DNA from: an uncultured Bacteroides sp.
Lineage (GTDB): Bacteria > Bacteroidota > Bacteroidia > Bacteroidales > Bacteroidaceae
Direction: 5' to 3'
Length of the DNA stretch: 64,000 bases
NCBI GenBank assembly: GCA_900544075.1
Contig: UQTJ01000011.1
Location: forward strand, 1-64,000
The notes beneath the pieces were generated by a model, which was not told the DNA's origin, did not search any database, and worked only from the letters and a program-made list of their open reading frames with translations. Positions 1 to 10,014 of the stretch are shown in pieces. Positions within the stretch are counted from its first letter, which is position 1. Each line of letters begins with the position of its first letter. Both the position numbers and the translations under genes were made by a program.

Positions 1-80
1 AAATGAAGTCAGCCTTATTTTTATGACTTAGATAAATTTTTATCGGACAGCAATATAATAATTTATAAAACAAGAATATT

Positions 81-2366
81 ATGATATTACATTACTTGAA
101 GGTTGCCGTGCGCAATCTGATGAAATACAAAGTTCACAGTCTTATATCAGCATTGTGCCTGGCTGTGGGAATAGTCTGTTATACATTAGTTGCATATTGG
201 ATAAATGCTTATAATAGCATGATAAATATGCATGATGAAGAAATAGTAACATTTAATCTTGAAGATGAAGATGGACGGTGTAATCTTTTTACGTCAGTTT
301 ATGTTGAACGGATAGAGGAACTTCATATAGATGGATTGTCGGATATTACAGTTAAATCTCCGTTAAGACAGGCTGAGATAGATGTAATAGATAAGAATCA
401 GAAAGAAAAGCCTTTTATAGTAAACTATACTGTGGTAAACGAAAATACTTTTTCATTCTATGGATTGGGTTTACTGTATGGTGAACGTATTCCGGAGAAA
501 AAGGATGAAGTCGTTATATCACGGTCTTTTGCAGAAAAGGCTTTTGGTCAAGATGATCCGGTTGGGGCTGTGATACATCTGTCGGAATCGGTTTACGATT
601 TAGACAAGGGAATTCGTGATTATAGAATAGTAAATGTGGCTGAAGATAGTTGGGCATTCCCGGGGGTGGATTGTTATTTCTCATACAGGGTACTTCCTCA
701 TGGAATCATGGAAGTGTATGCACTTTTAGATGAAGGTACAACTCTTTCTGCGCTTAATGACAATCTGCAGAATCTTAAATTTGTAAATAATGGAAAGGAT
801 TATAGTGTGTCTGCATTGAGTTTTTCTGATGATTCCCAAAAAAAACAGATGACAATAATCTTTTCAATTGTACTTTTCGTAGCATCACTCATATTGCTTT
901 CAGGGATGATAAACTTCCTGAAGTTTGCTATACAGATGTTTTATAACCGACAGAGGGAAGTCGCATTGCGTAAAAGTATGGGGTCTGATGCCTGGGGATT
1001 GTTTATGCTTCTGTTTTCAGAGGTACTCTGTATGCTTACAGTGTCATTTCTGTTGTCACTTGTTATAACGGAAATTGTAGTTGATACATGTCATACTTAT
1101 ATTTCATCCGACGATTTGCCATACATTGATTTATCGGAAGTATATTGGGTACAGACAAGGTGTTTTGTTTCCCTTCTTGTTATCTGTTTACTTGTGGTTT
1201 ATGTTCCGGTATGGTGTTTGCGACGTTCCTGTATAGGCTATCATGTTCGCATTAACAACAATAAGCATGTCTTTCGTTCTGTCATGATGTGGCTTCAATT
1301 GAGTATAGCTATATTCTTTGTCGGAAATGTTTTGTATATAAACATTGTTTTTAATAAGGTTTACTATTCCGTCTACAGACCGGTTTCTGATGATGAGGAA
1401 GGTCGGATTATAGAGTTCAAGCCAAGTACATATCGCTTAAGACAGAATATAACGCATGTAGTTGATGCATTCAGAAAAATGCCGGAGGTCGTTGATGAGA
1501 TAACTTTGTGGGGAGGGCTGGATTCTCGTATAAAACAGAGATATATTAAGGCTGATGGTACACATTCTTTTATTAAAATTACAAAGGGTAATGCCAATTA
1601 CTTTCAGTTCTTTAATATCCCTCATCAGGGTGAAATGACGGAATCGGAAGATGCTGTTTATGTAAGTGAGAGATTTATGAGACAATTGGAGAAAGACAGT
1701 ATTTCCGGAACTGTTTTTATTCAAGGTATTTCATACCGTATAGCTGGTACATATAAAGCCCTGTATGGAGAGAATGAGGATGATCCACGTACAATCGGTT
1801 CAGCATTTTTCCCGGTAAAACCTTTTGGCACTTTTTATTTCAAGATTGCTGAGGGGAAGGATGCAGACGAAGTGATTGGTAAGATGAAAGATATTTGCAG
1901 GGAATATGTTCCGGAAACATTACCTTTGGATATTAAACCGATAACCGACAGGAAACAGACTTTGCTTGGTACGGTGGGTTTAGTTGGAACACTTGTCAAT
2001 GTATTGGCTTTTGTCAGTCTGTTGTTGGTGGTTCTAAGCATATATTCTGCCATTTCGCTTGATACAGCCGGACGGCAGAAGGAGGTTGCCATAAGGAAAA
2101 TAAACGGTGCTTCATCAAGGACGATAGCCTGTATGTTCGGACGTTCATATATGTTGATTTATATTTTGTCGTTTGCTACTGCTTTTCCCTTTGTATATTA
2201 TTTTGCATCAGTTTTCTTTATTGATAGTACTTTCCAGGTTAATATGGATTGTGAAATGGCTTTAGCCTTGTTCGTTTCAATGTTGATTGTAGTTTTAGTT
2301 ACTGTAGCATATAAGATATATAAGGTTATGCATATTAATCCTGCAGAGATTATTAAGACTGAATAA
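81..2366 (+). CDS. FtsX/MacB-type ABC transporter permease
   Basis: This 761-residue inner-membrane permease has the duplicated MacB/FtsX architecture. A first transmembrane segment lies near residues 18-42, followed by a large extracytoplasmic MacB-like domain. Three transmembrane helices follow at about 255-385, then a second helix-soluble domain-three helix module from about 403 to the end. The phrase RKINGASSRT and the C-terminal INPAEIIKTE tail are typical of FtsX-domain proteins of Bacteroidetes. The family exports substrates such as peptides, or moves lipoproteins, in partnership with a LolD-like ATPase, here supplied two genes downstream. The substrate cannot be told. The operon may begin upstream of the window. 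Family call is firm, function is inferred. Confidence 0.9.
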   Translation: MILHYLKVAVRNLMKYKVHSLISALCLAVGIVCYTLVAYWINAYNSMINMHDEEIVTFNLEDEDGRCNLFTSVYVERIEELHIDGLSDITVKSPLRQAEIDVIDKNQKEKPFIVNYTVVNENTFSFYGLGLLYGERIPEKKDEVVISRSFAEKAFGQDDPVGAVIHLSESVYDLDKGIRDYRIVNVAEDSWAFPGVDCYFSYRVLPHGIMEVYALLDEGTTLSALNDNLQNLKFVNNGKDYSVSALSFSDDSQKKQMTIIFSIVLFVASLILLSGMINFLKFAIQMFYNRQREVALRKSMGSDAWGLFMLLFSEVLCMLTVSFLLSLVITEIVVDTCHTYISSDDLPYIDLSEVYWVQTRCFVSLLVICLLVVYVPVWCLRRSCIGYHVRINNNKHVFRSVMMWLQLSIAIFFVGNVLYINIVFNKVYYSVYRPVSDDEEGRIIEFKPSTYRLRQNITHVVDAFRKMPEVVDEITLWGGLDSRIKQRYIKADGTHSFIKITKGNANYFQFFNIPHQGEMTESEDAVYVSERFMRQLEKDSISGTVFIQGISYRIAGTYKALYGENEDDPRTIGSAFFPVKPFGTFYFKIAEGKDADEVIGKMKDICREYVPETLPLDIKPITDRKQTLLGTVGLVGTLVNVLAFVSLLLVVLSIYSAISLDTAGRQKEVAIRKINGASSRTIACMFGRSYMLIYILSFATAFPFVYYFASVFFIDSTFQVNMDCEMALALFVSMLIVVLVTVAYKIYKVMHINPAEIIKTE

Positions 2367-2370
2367 GTGA

Positions 2371-2386
2371 TATATATATATATATA
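2371..2386. repeat. (TA)8 dinucleotide run between two permease genes
   Basis: A simple run of eight TA units starts five bases after the first permease stop codon. The rest of the 177-base gap (2367-2543) is AT-rich and shows no clear promoter, terminator or small gene. A run like this could vary in length by slippage, but it is intergenic and no effect can be shown. Confidence 0.7.
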
Positions 2387-2543
2387 TTGCATTGTGCTAT
2401 GTGTGCGTATTTGTAACAAAAACGTGCGATAGCGCACATAAACTGAATGTATTGTATTTTGGTAAATTGCTGATTGTTAATGGCTTAATGTTTTGGCACG
2501 ATTATTGATATAATAATTTACAGGTGAAATATTTTTTTGTTAT

Positions 2544-4937
2544 ATGTTATTGATAAAGATAAAATACGCGATTCGTTTCTTGCTTCGTGCAAAGTCATAT
2601 ACGGTTATCAATCTTATAGGACTTTCGTTGAGTCTTGCCTGTTGTATAATATTGTTACGATATATCCACAGGGAACTTACGGTGGATACGCATGCCTATG
2701 ATTTGGGTTCAATAATTGTGCCTTTAAGGGATATAGACGGTAGTATTTATCCGGGAGAAAATCCGGGCAATAAGGATTATTCGGTAGATGAAAAGTATAT
2801 AAAAGACAGATGTAAACTTATTGAAGAAGAAAATTCTACTATAGTCAGTGATGATGTTTCCTACAAGACAAATCTGATGGTTGCCGATACGACATTCTTC
2901 CGTTTTTTTAATTATCGTGTATTGGAAGGAAGTCTTTCATTAGAACAACCCAATAATGCTATTTTGACTGAAACCTATGCAAAGAAACTGTTCGGAAAAG
3001 AATCTCCTATAGGCAAAAATATCTATTTTGATGGAAAGATGCTTACAGTGTCCGGTGTTATTGAACAACCGGTATGTAAGACTATTTTCAATTTTGATGT
3101 TTTGGTTTCTCAAAAGTTAAGGTTGGATTGGGGAGTACTTAATATTGAATTGATACGTGTAAATTCAGGTTTCGATATTCAGAAGCAGAATGAAAAGAGT
3201 AATGTATATCGTTTGCATAAACGGAATAACCTAAGTGGTAATATCCAGACCAGGTATAAATACATTCCATGGAAAGATTTTTATTTTGAGTCATCCGTTT
3301 CTAAAAAATATGACAGTATCTTCATATTTGGAAACAAAGAGTATATCTTAGTGCTGTCTGGAGTGGTGCTCCTTTTATTTCTTGTTGGTTTACTGAACTT
3401 TGTAAATCTCTATTCTGTCGTAATGCAAAAGCGTAGAAAGGTTTATGGTGTAAAGAAAGTTTTTGGTTTATCCGTTGGAGGGCTTTTTACTGAAATGTGG
3501 ATGGAGAATTTCCTGTTGTTTGCATGTGCTGTATTCCTTTCATGGTGTATTGTAGAAATCTCTTCCGGATTATGGGAGGGACTGTTTTCGGAGAAAATAC
3601 CTGTTACCGGTTTTGACTGGTATCTGTCGTTGGGATTATTGTTGCTTGTGCCTCTATTTACTGCCATATTCTTTTATTTCAGATATGGTTACAGGAAACC
3701 GGTAGCATGTATGCGTTCAGCCGTGTCGGATAACGGAACAATGTTCTCACGCTATTTATTCTTATTCTTACAGTATTCTATCACATTGTTTCTAATGATA
3801 CTGTCCTTATATTTCCAACGCCATTTTGATTTCCTGATTAATACTTCTCATGGATATCAGACAGGGGATATTCTGGTAGCGCAGTTGTATAATCATAACA
3901 GAATATTTAATAGTATAACACATCAACAATTAAAAGAGCGCTACCGATGTATTGATGAAGTCGGGAATAAACTTAATGAGTGTCCTTTTATAGAATGTTG
4001 GATGAATTCATCTACAACAGTATGGAAGGGATTTCCAACTCATATTATTAATAATAGTGATGAGATGTTTGAACTACAGGCAAAATATGTTTCTGCGGAT
4101 TTCTTTGATTTATGGGGATTGAAAATTGTAGATGGTGTTTTGCAGGATAATATAAATGATGTGAGTGAAAACGTCATTGTTTTAAACCAGTATGCTATGA
4201 AATTACTGGGATATACCGGTTTGGAAAATGCATCTGTAAGGAGCACTTCAGCGTTGATGGTATATATGAAAAATAACGGTGAAATAGGTGAGTACGGAGT
4301 TGATATGACCCCGGTTTCAGCTGTGGTCCAGGATTATTATATGGGATATCTTACAGAAGGAATCAAACCTATGATTTTTATTGTGGGGTCTAAGGATGCG
4401 GAAGGGAATGTCCTGATGAAAGTGAAGAAAGACAGAGAAAAAGAAGTTATAGACTATCTTCGTAAAGTCGAGGAAGAAGTATATAACTCTGAGGATTTTA
4501 CATACAAATGGGCTGACGATATAGTGGCAGAAATGTATCAGGAGGATAAAAAGACAGCACAGATATATACTGTTTTCTCATATATCGCTATAGTGATATC
4601 ATGTTTGGGACTGTTGGGTATATCGCTGTTTGATATTCGTCGCAGGTATCGTGATATTGCTATCCGCAAGGTAAACGGTGCCAAGCCTAAAGACCTGTAT
4701 ATTTTATTAGGTAAGAACTATATGCTGAATCTGCTGTTGGCATTTGTTGTTGCAGTGCCTGTATCATGGATTGTCATTTATTATTATACAGCATCTTTTG
4801 TAGAAAAGGCACCTGTTACATTGGAACTGTTTGTCATTCCACTGTTGATAGTATTGATTTTATCTATGCTGACTTTATATTATCAGATAAACAAGGCGGC
4901 ACATATCAATCCTGCCGAAGTAATGAAGAGTGAATAA
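2544..4937 (+). CDS. FtsX/MacB-type ABC transporter permease (second)
   Basis: This 797-residue paralogue of the preceding permease has the same plan: an N-terminal transmembrane helix near residues 18-40, a MacB-like periplasmic domain to about 265, and three helices at about 270-385. A second half with helix, soluble domain and three C-terminal helices follows. RKVNGAKPKD and the INPAEVMKSE tail mark the FtsX domains. It is followed after 32 bases by the ATPase gene, so two different large permeases probably form a heterodimer or alternative exporters with one ATPase. Such sets in Bacteroidetes are usually linked to export of, or resistance to, antimicrobial compounds, but the substrate here is unknown. 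Confidence 0.9.
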   Translation: MLLIKIKYAIRFLLRAKSYTVINLIGLSLSLACCIILLRYIHRELTVDTHAYDLGSIIVPLRDIDGSIYPGENPGNKDYSVDEKYIKDRCKLIEEENSTIVSDDVSYKTNLMVADTTFFRFFNYRVLEGSLSLEQPNNAILTETYAKKLFGKESPIGKNIYFDGKMLTVSGVIEQPVCKTIFNFDVLVSQKLRLDWGVLNIELIRVNSGFDIQKQNEKSNVYRLHKRNNLSGNIQTRYKYIPWKDFYFESSVSKKYDSIFIFGNKEYILVLSGVVLLLFLVGLLNFVNLYSVVMQKRRKVYGVKKVFGLSVGGLFTEMWMENFLLFACAVFLSWCIVEISSGLWEGLFSEKIPVTGFDWYLSLGLLLLVPLFTAIFFYFRYGYRKPVACMRSAVSDNGTMFSRYLFLFLQYSITLFLMILSLYFQRHFDFLINTSHGYQTGDILVAQLYNHNRIFNSITHQQLKERYRCIDEVGNKLNECPFIECWMNSSTTVWKGFPTHIINNSDEMFELQAKYVSADFFDLWGLKIVDGVLQDNINDVSENVIVLNQYAMKLLGYTGLENASVRSTSALMVYMKNNGEIGEYGVDMTPVSAVVQDYYMGYLTEGIKPMIFIVGSKDAEGNVLMKVKKDREKEVIDYLRKVEEEVYNSEDFTYKWADDIVAEMYQEDKKTAQIYTVFSYIAIVISCLGLLGISLFDIRRRYRDIAIRKVNGAKPKDLYILLGKNYMLNLLLAFVVAVPVSWIVIYYYTASFVEKAPVTLELFVIPLLIVLILSMLTLYYQINKAAHINPAEVMKSE

Positions 4938-4969
4938 ATTCAGAAAATAACATTTTAAATTCTACTAAT

Positions 4970-5644
4970 ATGATTAAGACAGAAAATTTGAAAAAGGTAT
5001 TCCGCACAGAGGAAGTGGAAACCTGGGCATTGAATAATGTAAGTATTGAAGTAAAGAAAGGTGAGTTTGTGGCTATAATGGGACCTTCCGGATGTGGTAA
5101 ATCTACACTGCTTAACATCCTCGGATTGCTTGATAACCCAACCAACGGAACTTATTACCTTAACGGAGTGGAAGTGTCAAAATTCACGGAATCGCAACGT
5201 ACTGATATAAGGAAGGGAGTTATAGGTTTTGTATTCCAGAGCTTTAACCTTATTGACGAACTGAACGTGTACGAGAATATAGAATTGCCTCTTTTGTATA
5301 TGGGAGTACCGTCGTCAGAAAGAAAAAAGAGGGTAGAAGAGGCTATGAACCGTATGGATATATCCCACCGTTCCAAGCATTTCCCGCAGCAGCTTTCCGG
5401 TGGTCAGCAACAGCGTGTAGCCATAGCGCGTGCAGTCGTGGCCAACCCTCAGCTGATCCTTGCCGATGAGCCTACCGGAAATCTTGACTCGAAAAACGGT
5501 AAAGAGGTTATGTCTCTTTTGAGTGAGTTGCACAAGGATGGCACTACCATTGTCATGGTTACACATTCACGTCATGATGCTAGTTATGCCGACAGAATAA
5601 TCAATCTGTTCGACGGTGAGGTGGTAAATGAAGTTAGCGAATAA
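4970..5644 (+). CDS. LolD/MacB-like ABC transporter ATP-binding protein
   Basis: The 224-residue ATPase carries every ABC landmark: Walker A GPSGCGKST at 38-46, a Q-loop (FVFQSFN), the signature LSGGQQQRV, Walker B LILADEP and the switch histidine in MVTHSRHDA. Length and motifs match the LolD/MacB/FtsE subfamily, which energises FtsX-type permeases. It lies 32 bases after the second permease and on the same strand, so it is the expected motor of the two permeases upstream. It is cytoplasmic and membrane-associated. The family call is certain; the substrate is not known. Confidence 0.95.
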   Translation: MIKTENLKKVFRTEEVETWALNNVSIEVKKGEFVAIMGPSGCGKSTLLNILGLLDNPTNGTYYLNGVEVSKFTESQRTDIRKGVIGFVFQSFNLIDELNVYENIELPLLYMGVPSSERKKRVEEAMNRMDISHRSKHFPQQLSGGQQQRVAIARAVVANPQLILADEPTGNLDSKNGKEVMSLLSELHKDGTTIVMVTHSRHDASYADRIINLFDGEVVNEVSE

Positions 5645-5659
5645 AAAATATAGTAGAAA

Positions 5660-7201
5660 ATGAAAATAAATTTATTATTTGGAATATTATTTCTCGCTTC
5701 TTGTACTCCAAAACATGACGAGGTGAGAATTGAGGGACAATTAAAAAATATTGATGATGGTATTGTCGTACAATTATTCTCAACAGAAGGTAATGTCGGG
5801 AAATGTTTTATGACTGATACCATTAAAGATGGGAAATTCAGTTTTGTCTATACTCCTGAAGATAATGGATTGAAAACCGTGGATGTAATGCTGAGATCTA
5901 ATAAATTCCCTCCAATGTCTCTTCAGTTATGGGTTAGAAAAGGATCTGATACAGAAATATATGGCGATAATCCTTATATTTATTCATGGAATGTTGAGAG
6001 TCATGTAGATGAACAGAGATTCCGTCAGAAACTTATAAAATCTTCCTTGAAAGAGTGGGAAGATTTTCAGCGCCTGAGCATCGAAAGAATAAAATGTTAC
6101 ATGGCATATCGTAGCGGAAATGATGCGAAGTTTAAGACTAAAGCTGATAGTTTGTCTAATGTATGTGATGAAATAACTCTTGGCATATATAAGAATAATG
6201 CCAGGATCATGCTTGATTCTGATATCAATGAGGCATGGATGCATGAACTGGGAAATCTGGCCAGAATGTTGAAATTTAAGAAGGATGCTCCAATAAGGAC
6301 CGAGTTACAACAACTATATGATATGCTTGACGATGAGCAGAAGAAATCTGATGCAGGCAGAGCTGCTTATCTTGCGTTGAATCCTCCTGTTGTTGCTAAA
6401 GTAGGTGATATTGCTCCTGATGGTGATATCTATGGTCTGGACGGTAATATTCATCATATATCTGATTTAAAAGGTAAATTTGTATTGCTCGATTTCTGGA
6501 GCGATGGATGCGGACCGTGTATTATGGCTCAACCAGAATTGAAGGCTATCAGTGAGAAGTTCAAGGATAAGCTTGAGGTGGTAAGTTTGAATATTCAGGA
6601 CAGGAAGGGTTGGGAAAATGTTTCGAAAAAACACTCTATAACCTGGCATAACTGGAATGACCTGCAGGGAAATAACGGATTGAGTGCCCTATATGGAGTG
6701 AAAGGTATTCCGTATTTTGTAATGATTTCTCCTGAAGGGAAGATTCTCGATATCTGATCCGGTTACGGAAAAGACTATCTCACTATAAAAGTAAGAACGA
6801 TTATTGAGAACAAACGTCCTCCTATGACAATCAGGGAGAAGAATGGTAATAAGATAGTAGACTTTCCGCGTATAAAAAGTTCAGAATATGATGTGATATC
6901 AATACAACAGATAGAACTTGCTGAAAAAGCAACTATCCTGAAAGTACATGCCACTTATATACCTAACTATTGGATAATGTTGGATAAGAATACCTCCCTG
7001 ACTTCGGATACAGGAGTGAAATGCAAGCTCCTTAAGGCCGATGGATTCAAGATTGGCGAAAAGGTATTTATGCCGCAAAACGGTACAATGGATTTCACAC
7101 TGTATTTCGAACCCCTTCCTGAAGATGCCAAATCTTTTGATTTTTCCGAAGGAGAGGATGTTGAAGGTGGTTATGAGATAAAAGGTATTTCACTATATTA
7201 A
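5660..7201 (+). pseudogene. DUF4369/TlpA thiol-disulfide lipoprotein, interrupted by in-frame TGA
   Basis: An open frame of 513 codons is cut by one TGA at 6755-6757 (codon 366). The N-terminus is a lipoprotein signal with lipobox FLASC, followed by a DUF4369-like domain and a thioredoxin domain with redox motif CGPC at residues 284-287. The stop falls inside the thioredoxin domain. The same frame continues after it with SGYGKDYLTIKV and about 145 further residues. In related proteins of this type, as I recall, the stretch reads D-I-W-S-G-Y-G, so TGA sits where TGG (Trp) is expected. A single G-to-A change explains it. The upstream part could still give a truncated protein, and an ATG at 6824 restarts the C-terminal part. 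It follows the ABC operon by 15 bases. Confidence 0.85.
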
Positions 7202-7277
7202 CGTGAGTTTGACTAATGTAATATTTTTATCACTATATTTCTAATCTAGGGTTTACATTATTTAATATTTTAGAGAC

Positions 7278-8738
7278 ATGAAATATATTAGCAGAAAAGT
7301 TTTGAAAATTGTCTTTGGGGCAGTATGTTTGTGTGGATTGTGTTTTGGCTGTACCACACGTCAGGAGATTCACATTACAGGCTCCGTGCGTCATACGGAT
7401 GGAGCGCTTCTGGTTTATCAGCGGTCGGTTGACGGAATGTTCAATTCGCAGACGTTTGATACTTTGAAATTGCAGAAGGACAGCACGTTCACACTGAAGC
7501 TGCCCGGAGGAGAATACGAGCGACTAAGGTTCTATTTGTATGGAGAGAAGAAATTGGGATCGATTATTATTAAGGAAGGAACTATGCGGATAGAATTCGA
7601 CGGTTGGGCCAAAAAGCCGATGACCGTTACAGAAGGACAGAATGACAAGACGGCCCATGTAGCGGAACTGCTTGAACAGCTGTATGAAGATGTGTTCGCC
7701 ATCCGTGCGCGGAGAGGCGATCGTTGGCAGATTGCCCACGACACTGTTGCCGTATCGATACGTCGTAAACTGACGGACTATGCCCTATCTCTGGACAAGG
7801 AGGTAGAAGGTCTAGACGAGGATTTGCGTACCAAGGCTCGTCAGGATATACGCATGCAGTTGTTACTGGCTTTCCAGAACCAGGTGCTGTCTACTGTTTT
7901 CTGCTCATCTGAGGCCACGAAGAAGGAATGGCTGACCCAGCTGGACAGCATGACAGCCTTCTGTTCTATCAATCATCCTTGTAGTCCTTTCTCTCTTTCG
8001 TTCTATGATGCGGCAAGTTATAATACCGGTATTCGTTACTATACCAAAGGCGAACCGAAGCCAGAAGGAGTTGAAAAAGGAGTGCAGTTGGCTTTCTATG
8101 ATTTCACACACAGACTGACCGGTGAGGCGCGGGAAGCCGCTTTGGCTCAGCTCTTTCTTGAAGACGAGTTACAGCAACGTTATGACATGCAACTACTTCC
8201 GCTGGCCGACGAGTTTCACCGCCTCTATTCCGAAAGCGGGTGGATGCCGTGGGTAGACCGTGCCGTGGCCAAGAACCGTGCCTTTAATGAAACAACTATC
8301 CCAACCGATATCCATTTCCCTGATGTCAGTTCGGCTAAGACGCTGAAGGATGTGACAGACCGTTATAATGGAAAAGTTATTTTCATGGATATATGGGCTA
8401 CATGGTGCGGCCCCTGTCGTGAAACGTTTGCACGTATAGGTCCATTGCAGGAGTATGCCGCTGCAAACGACGTTGTGTTGCTCTACCTCTCCATCGACCA
8501 TTCGGAGGACGATGAAAAGTGGCGGAAGATGGCAGTGCACTATAACTTGAAAGGTGAACATGTTTGTGCGCAGGAGGTCTTCAAACAGGAAATCTATGAT
8601 ACCTTCGGTCATAAGGGTGCCCTGAACATTCCGCGTTGCGTCATCTTCGACAAGCAGGGTAACATCCGTTTCAGTACAGCTGCTTCACCTGAACAGTGGG
8701 ACAGACTGAAAGAACAGTTGCAGGAAACGGCTCAATAA
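7278..8738 (+). CDS. TlpA-like thioredoxin-fold lipoprotein
   Basis: This 486-residue protein begins with a lipoprotein signal ending LCFGC, then a DUF4369-like N-terminal domain, a helical middle region, and a C-terminal TlpA/thioredoxin domain with WCGPC at 376-380 (both cysteines present). Such proteins sit on the periplasmic side of the envelope and are thought to act in thiol-disulfide exchange, for example keeping substrates reduced. It is a paralogue of the broken gene just upstream and of the gene at 59463, but it has more GC-rich codons than that upstream gene. A 76-base gap separates it from the broken gene. The substrate is unknown. Confidence 0.88.
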   Translation: MKYISRKVLKIVFGAVCLCGLCFGCTTRQEIHITGSVRHTDGALLVYQRSVDGMFNSQTFDTLKLQKDSTFTLKLPGGEYERLRFYLYGEKKLGSIIIKEGTMRIEFDGWAKKPMTVTEGQNDKTAHVAELLEQLYEDVFAIRARRGDRWQIAHDTVAVSIRRKLTDYALSLDKEVEGLDEDLRTKARQDIRMQLLLAFQNQVLSTVFCSSEATKKEWLTQLDSMTAFCSINHPCSPFSLSFYDAASYNTGIRYYTKGEPKPEGVEKGVQLAFYDFTHRLTGEAREAALAQLFLEDELQQRYDMQLLPLADEFHRLYSESGWMPWVDRAVAKNRAFNETTIPTDIHFPDVSSAKTLKDVTDRYNGKVIFMDIWATWCGPCRETFARIGPLQEYAAANDVVLLYLSIDHSEDDEKWRKMAVHYNLKGEHVCAQEVFKQEIYDTFGHKGALNIPRCVIFDKQGNIRFSTAASPEQWDRLKEQLQETAQ

Positions 8739-8757
8739 ACGATGATACTATCTAAAA

Positions 8758-8937
8758 TGAACTTTATCGGAAAGCCTATTTAACGTGAATTCGAAATAAA
8801 ATCAAAATTTGTTACGTTTCAGCTAGCTTCTGCCCAAGGACATAACCATGCTTTGGAATTTCTTCTTAAGGTTGAAAAGAAAGAAAAAATAAATGAGGCT
8901 GACTCGATATTTGATTTTAAACTTAAGGCAATGTAGC
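8758..8937 (+). pseudogene. possible decayed small ORF
   Basis: An ATG at 8758 opens a frame that hits TAA at 8782-8784 after eight codons. The same frame then stays open for 50 codons, ending at TAG 8935. The readable part is hydrophilic and probably helical (for example LEFLLKVEKKEKINEADS). I do not recognise the family. It lies directly after the TlpA-like gene and next to the convergent DUF2721 gene. The open stretch is short enough to be chance, so this is only a candidate gene remnant. Confidence 0.25.
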
Positions 8938-8942
8938 AATTC

Positions 8943-9335
8943 TCACTTCTCCATATCCTTCAAATGTATCTCCAGTGCCTTTACGGATATATGTATCTCC
9001 CATATTGAAATCCCGAGTGATGCAATAAGCAACAGCAGTGCTACTCCGAATACATACACTGCTGTTGTATGAAATCCTATATAAATCAGAAACATTGTGA
9101 TTACGCAGAGAAACAGACTTGATATGCCAAGTACCTGCATGCTTCGTGTCAGATAGAGTCGGCGGCGCAGATTGTCTATCTGTGCGGCTGTCACTTCCGA
9201 GTGTTTCTGTACATATTGTTCCTTTAGAGTTCTTACAAGCTGTGCGTACGACAGAAATCTGTTGGTATATGCCAATAGTATGAGTGAAACTGCCGAGAAC
9301 AGCAGGGCAGGAGTGCTTAAGTTTAGTTCTTCCAT
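8943..9335 (-). CDS. DUF2721 family membrane protein
   Basis: The 130-residue protein has an N-terminal hydrophobic segment (LSTPALLFSAVSLILLAYTN), a charged helical stretch with RRRLYLTRSMQ, and two further transmembrane helices before a C-terminal amphipathic tail. This order and the N-terminal motif fit the DUF2721 family of small integral membrane proteins, whose function is unknown. It stands alone on the minus strand with its own -7 element at 9368-9375, about 33 bases before the start codon. Its end faces the plus-strand TlpA gene. Confidence 0.8.
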   Translation of the reverse strand: MEELNLSTPALLFSAVSLILLAYTNRFLSYAQLVRTLKEQYVQKHSEVTAAQIDNLRRRLYLTRSMQVLGISSLFLCVITMFLIYIGFHTTAVYVFGVALLLLIASLGISIWEIHISVKALEIHLKDMEK

Positions 9336-9367
9336 ATAATTTATGTTTCGTATAGCTTTTATGTATG

Positions 9368-9375
9368 CAAAGTTA
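9368..9375 (-). promoter_or_regulatory. Bacteroidetes -7 element for the DUF2721 gene
   Basis: Read on the minus strand the site is TAACTTTG, a full match to TAnnTTTG, about 33 bases upstream of the ATG. No convincing -33 element was picked out. Confidence 0.6.
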
Positions 9376-9534
9376 GCTTTTTATTCTGAAAGATTAGTCT
9401 TTTTGTAAGGTTTTGCGTAAAAAGAACTAATTTTTTATCCTTTTTATGTTAAAACAGACTAAAACCTGAACTGATATTTTTATACGTTATTTGCAGCTAT
9501 TAAATTTGTAAGAGATTAAAGATGGGGTTTTGTA

Positions 9535-9909
9535 ATGTTTTTGCATAAAGTAGTAGGTAAATATATTTCCAGAATAGTTTGTATGATCATGTTTGTGCTC
9601 ATACAGTTCGATGTGTACGGATATGATATGATTTATGCTGCTGCTTGTGATGGTGCCCAGCCTGTAGTTCTTGCTATGGAAGATGAGTCTTCCATAAATG
9701 ATTTGCAAGACCAGTACTCCGAGTGGTCCGACCCTGTGTACAGGACAAATTCAGTCCGTTTAATCCCTGATTCAGTTTATTCTTTGTTCGTTATGCCCGT
9801 ATTTTCTTTTGAAGATTACGGAGTATATATACAGCCTTATGTATCTAAACTTCCTTTATATATAACGGATTGTCATCCTTATATAATGTTCAGAACTTTG
9901 CTTATTTAG
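9535..9909 (+). CDS. hypothetical exported or membrane protein
   Basis: A 124-codon ORF lies between the DUF2721 gene and the efflux operon. The N-terminus has basic residues (KVVGKYISR) followed by a hydrophobic stretch (IVCMIMFVLIQF), like a signal peptide or anchor. The remaining residues are acidic and then aromatic-rich. I recognise no domain. It is on the efflux strand, 105 bases before the adaptor gene, and could be the first gene of that transcript. A chance ORF cannot be excluded. Confidence 0.4.
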   Translation: MFLHKVVGKYISRIVCMIMFVLIQFDVYGYDMIYAAACDGAQPVVLAMEDESSINDLQDQYSEWSDPVYRTNSVRLIPDSVYSLFVMPVFSFEDYGVYIQPYVSKLPLYITDCHPYIMFRTLLI

Positions 9910-10014
9910 CAAATTTTTGTCTTTTCCATTCAATGACTGCTGTGTCGTGGAAAATCATGTATATCTTATTCAAAAACACATAGTTTCTTATTAAAAATTC
10001 TATTACGTAATCTT

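Noticed and set aside
1..80. tRNA or rRNA at the left end or in other gaps
   Set aside because: No cloverleaf, TTCGA arm or rRNA-like sequence was found in any intergenic region.
6755..6757. Genome-wide reassignment of TGA to Trp or selenocysteine
   Set aside because: TGA ends intact genes at 15742, 44922 and 28975, and no SECIS-like hairpin or selenocysteine context was seen after 6757; a point mutation is simpler.
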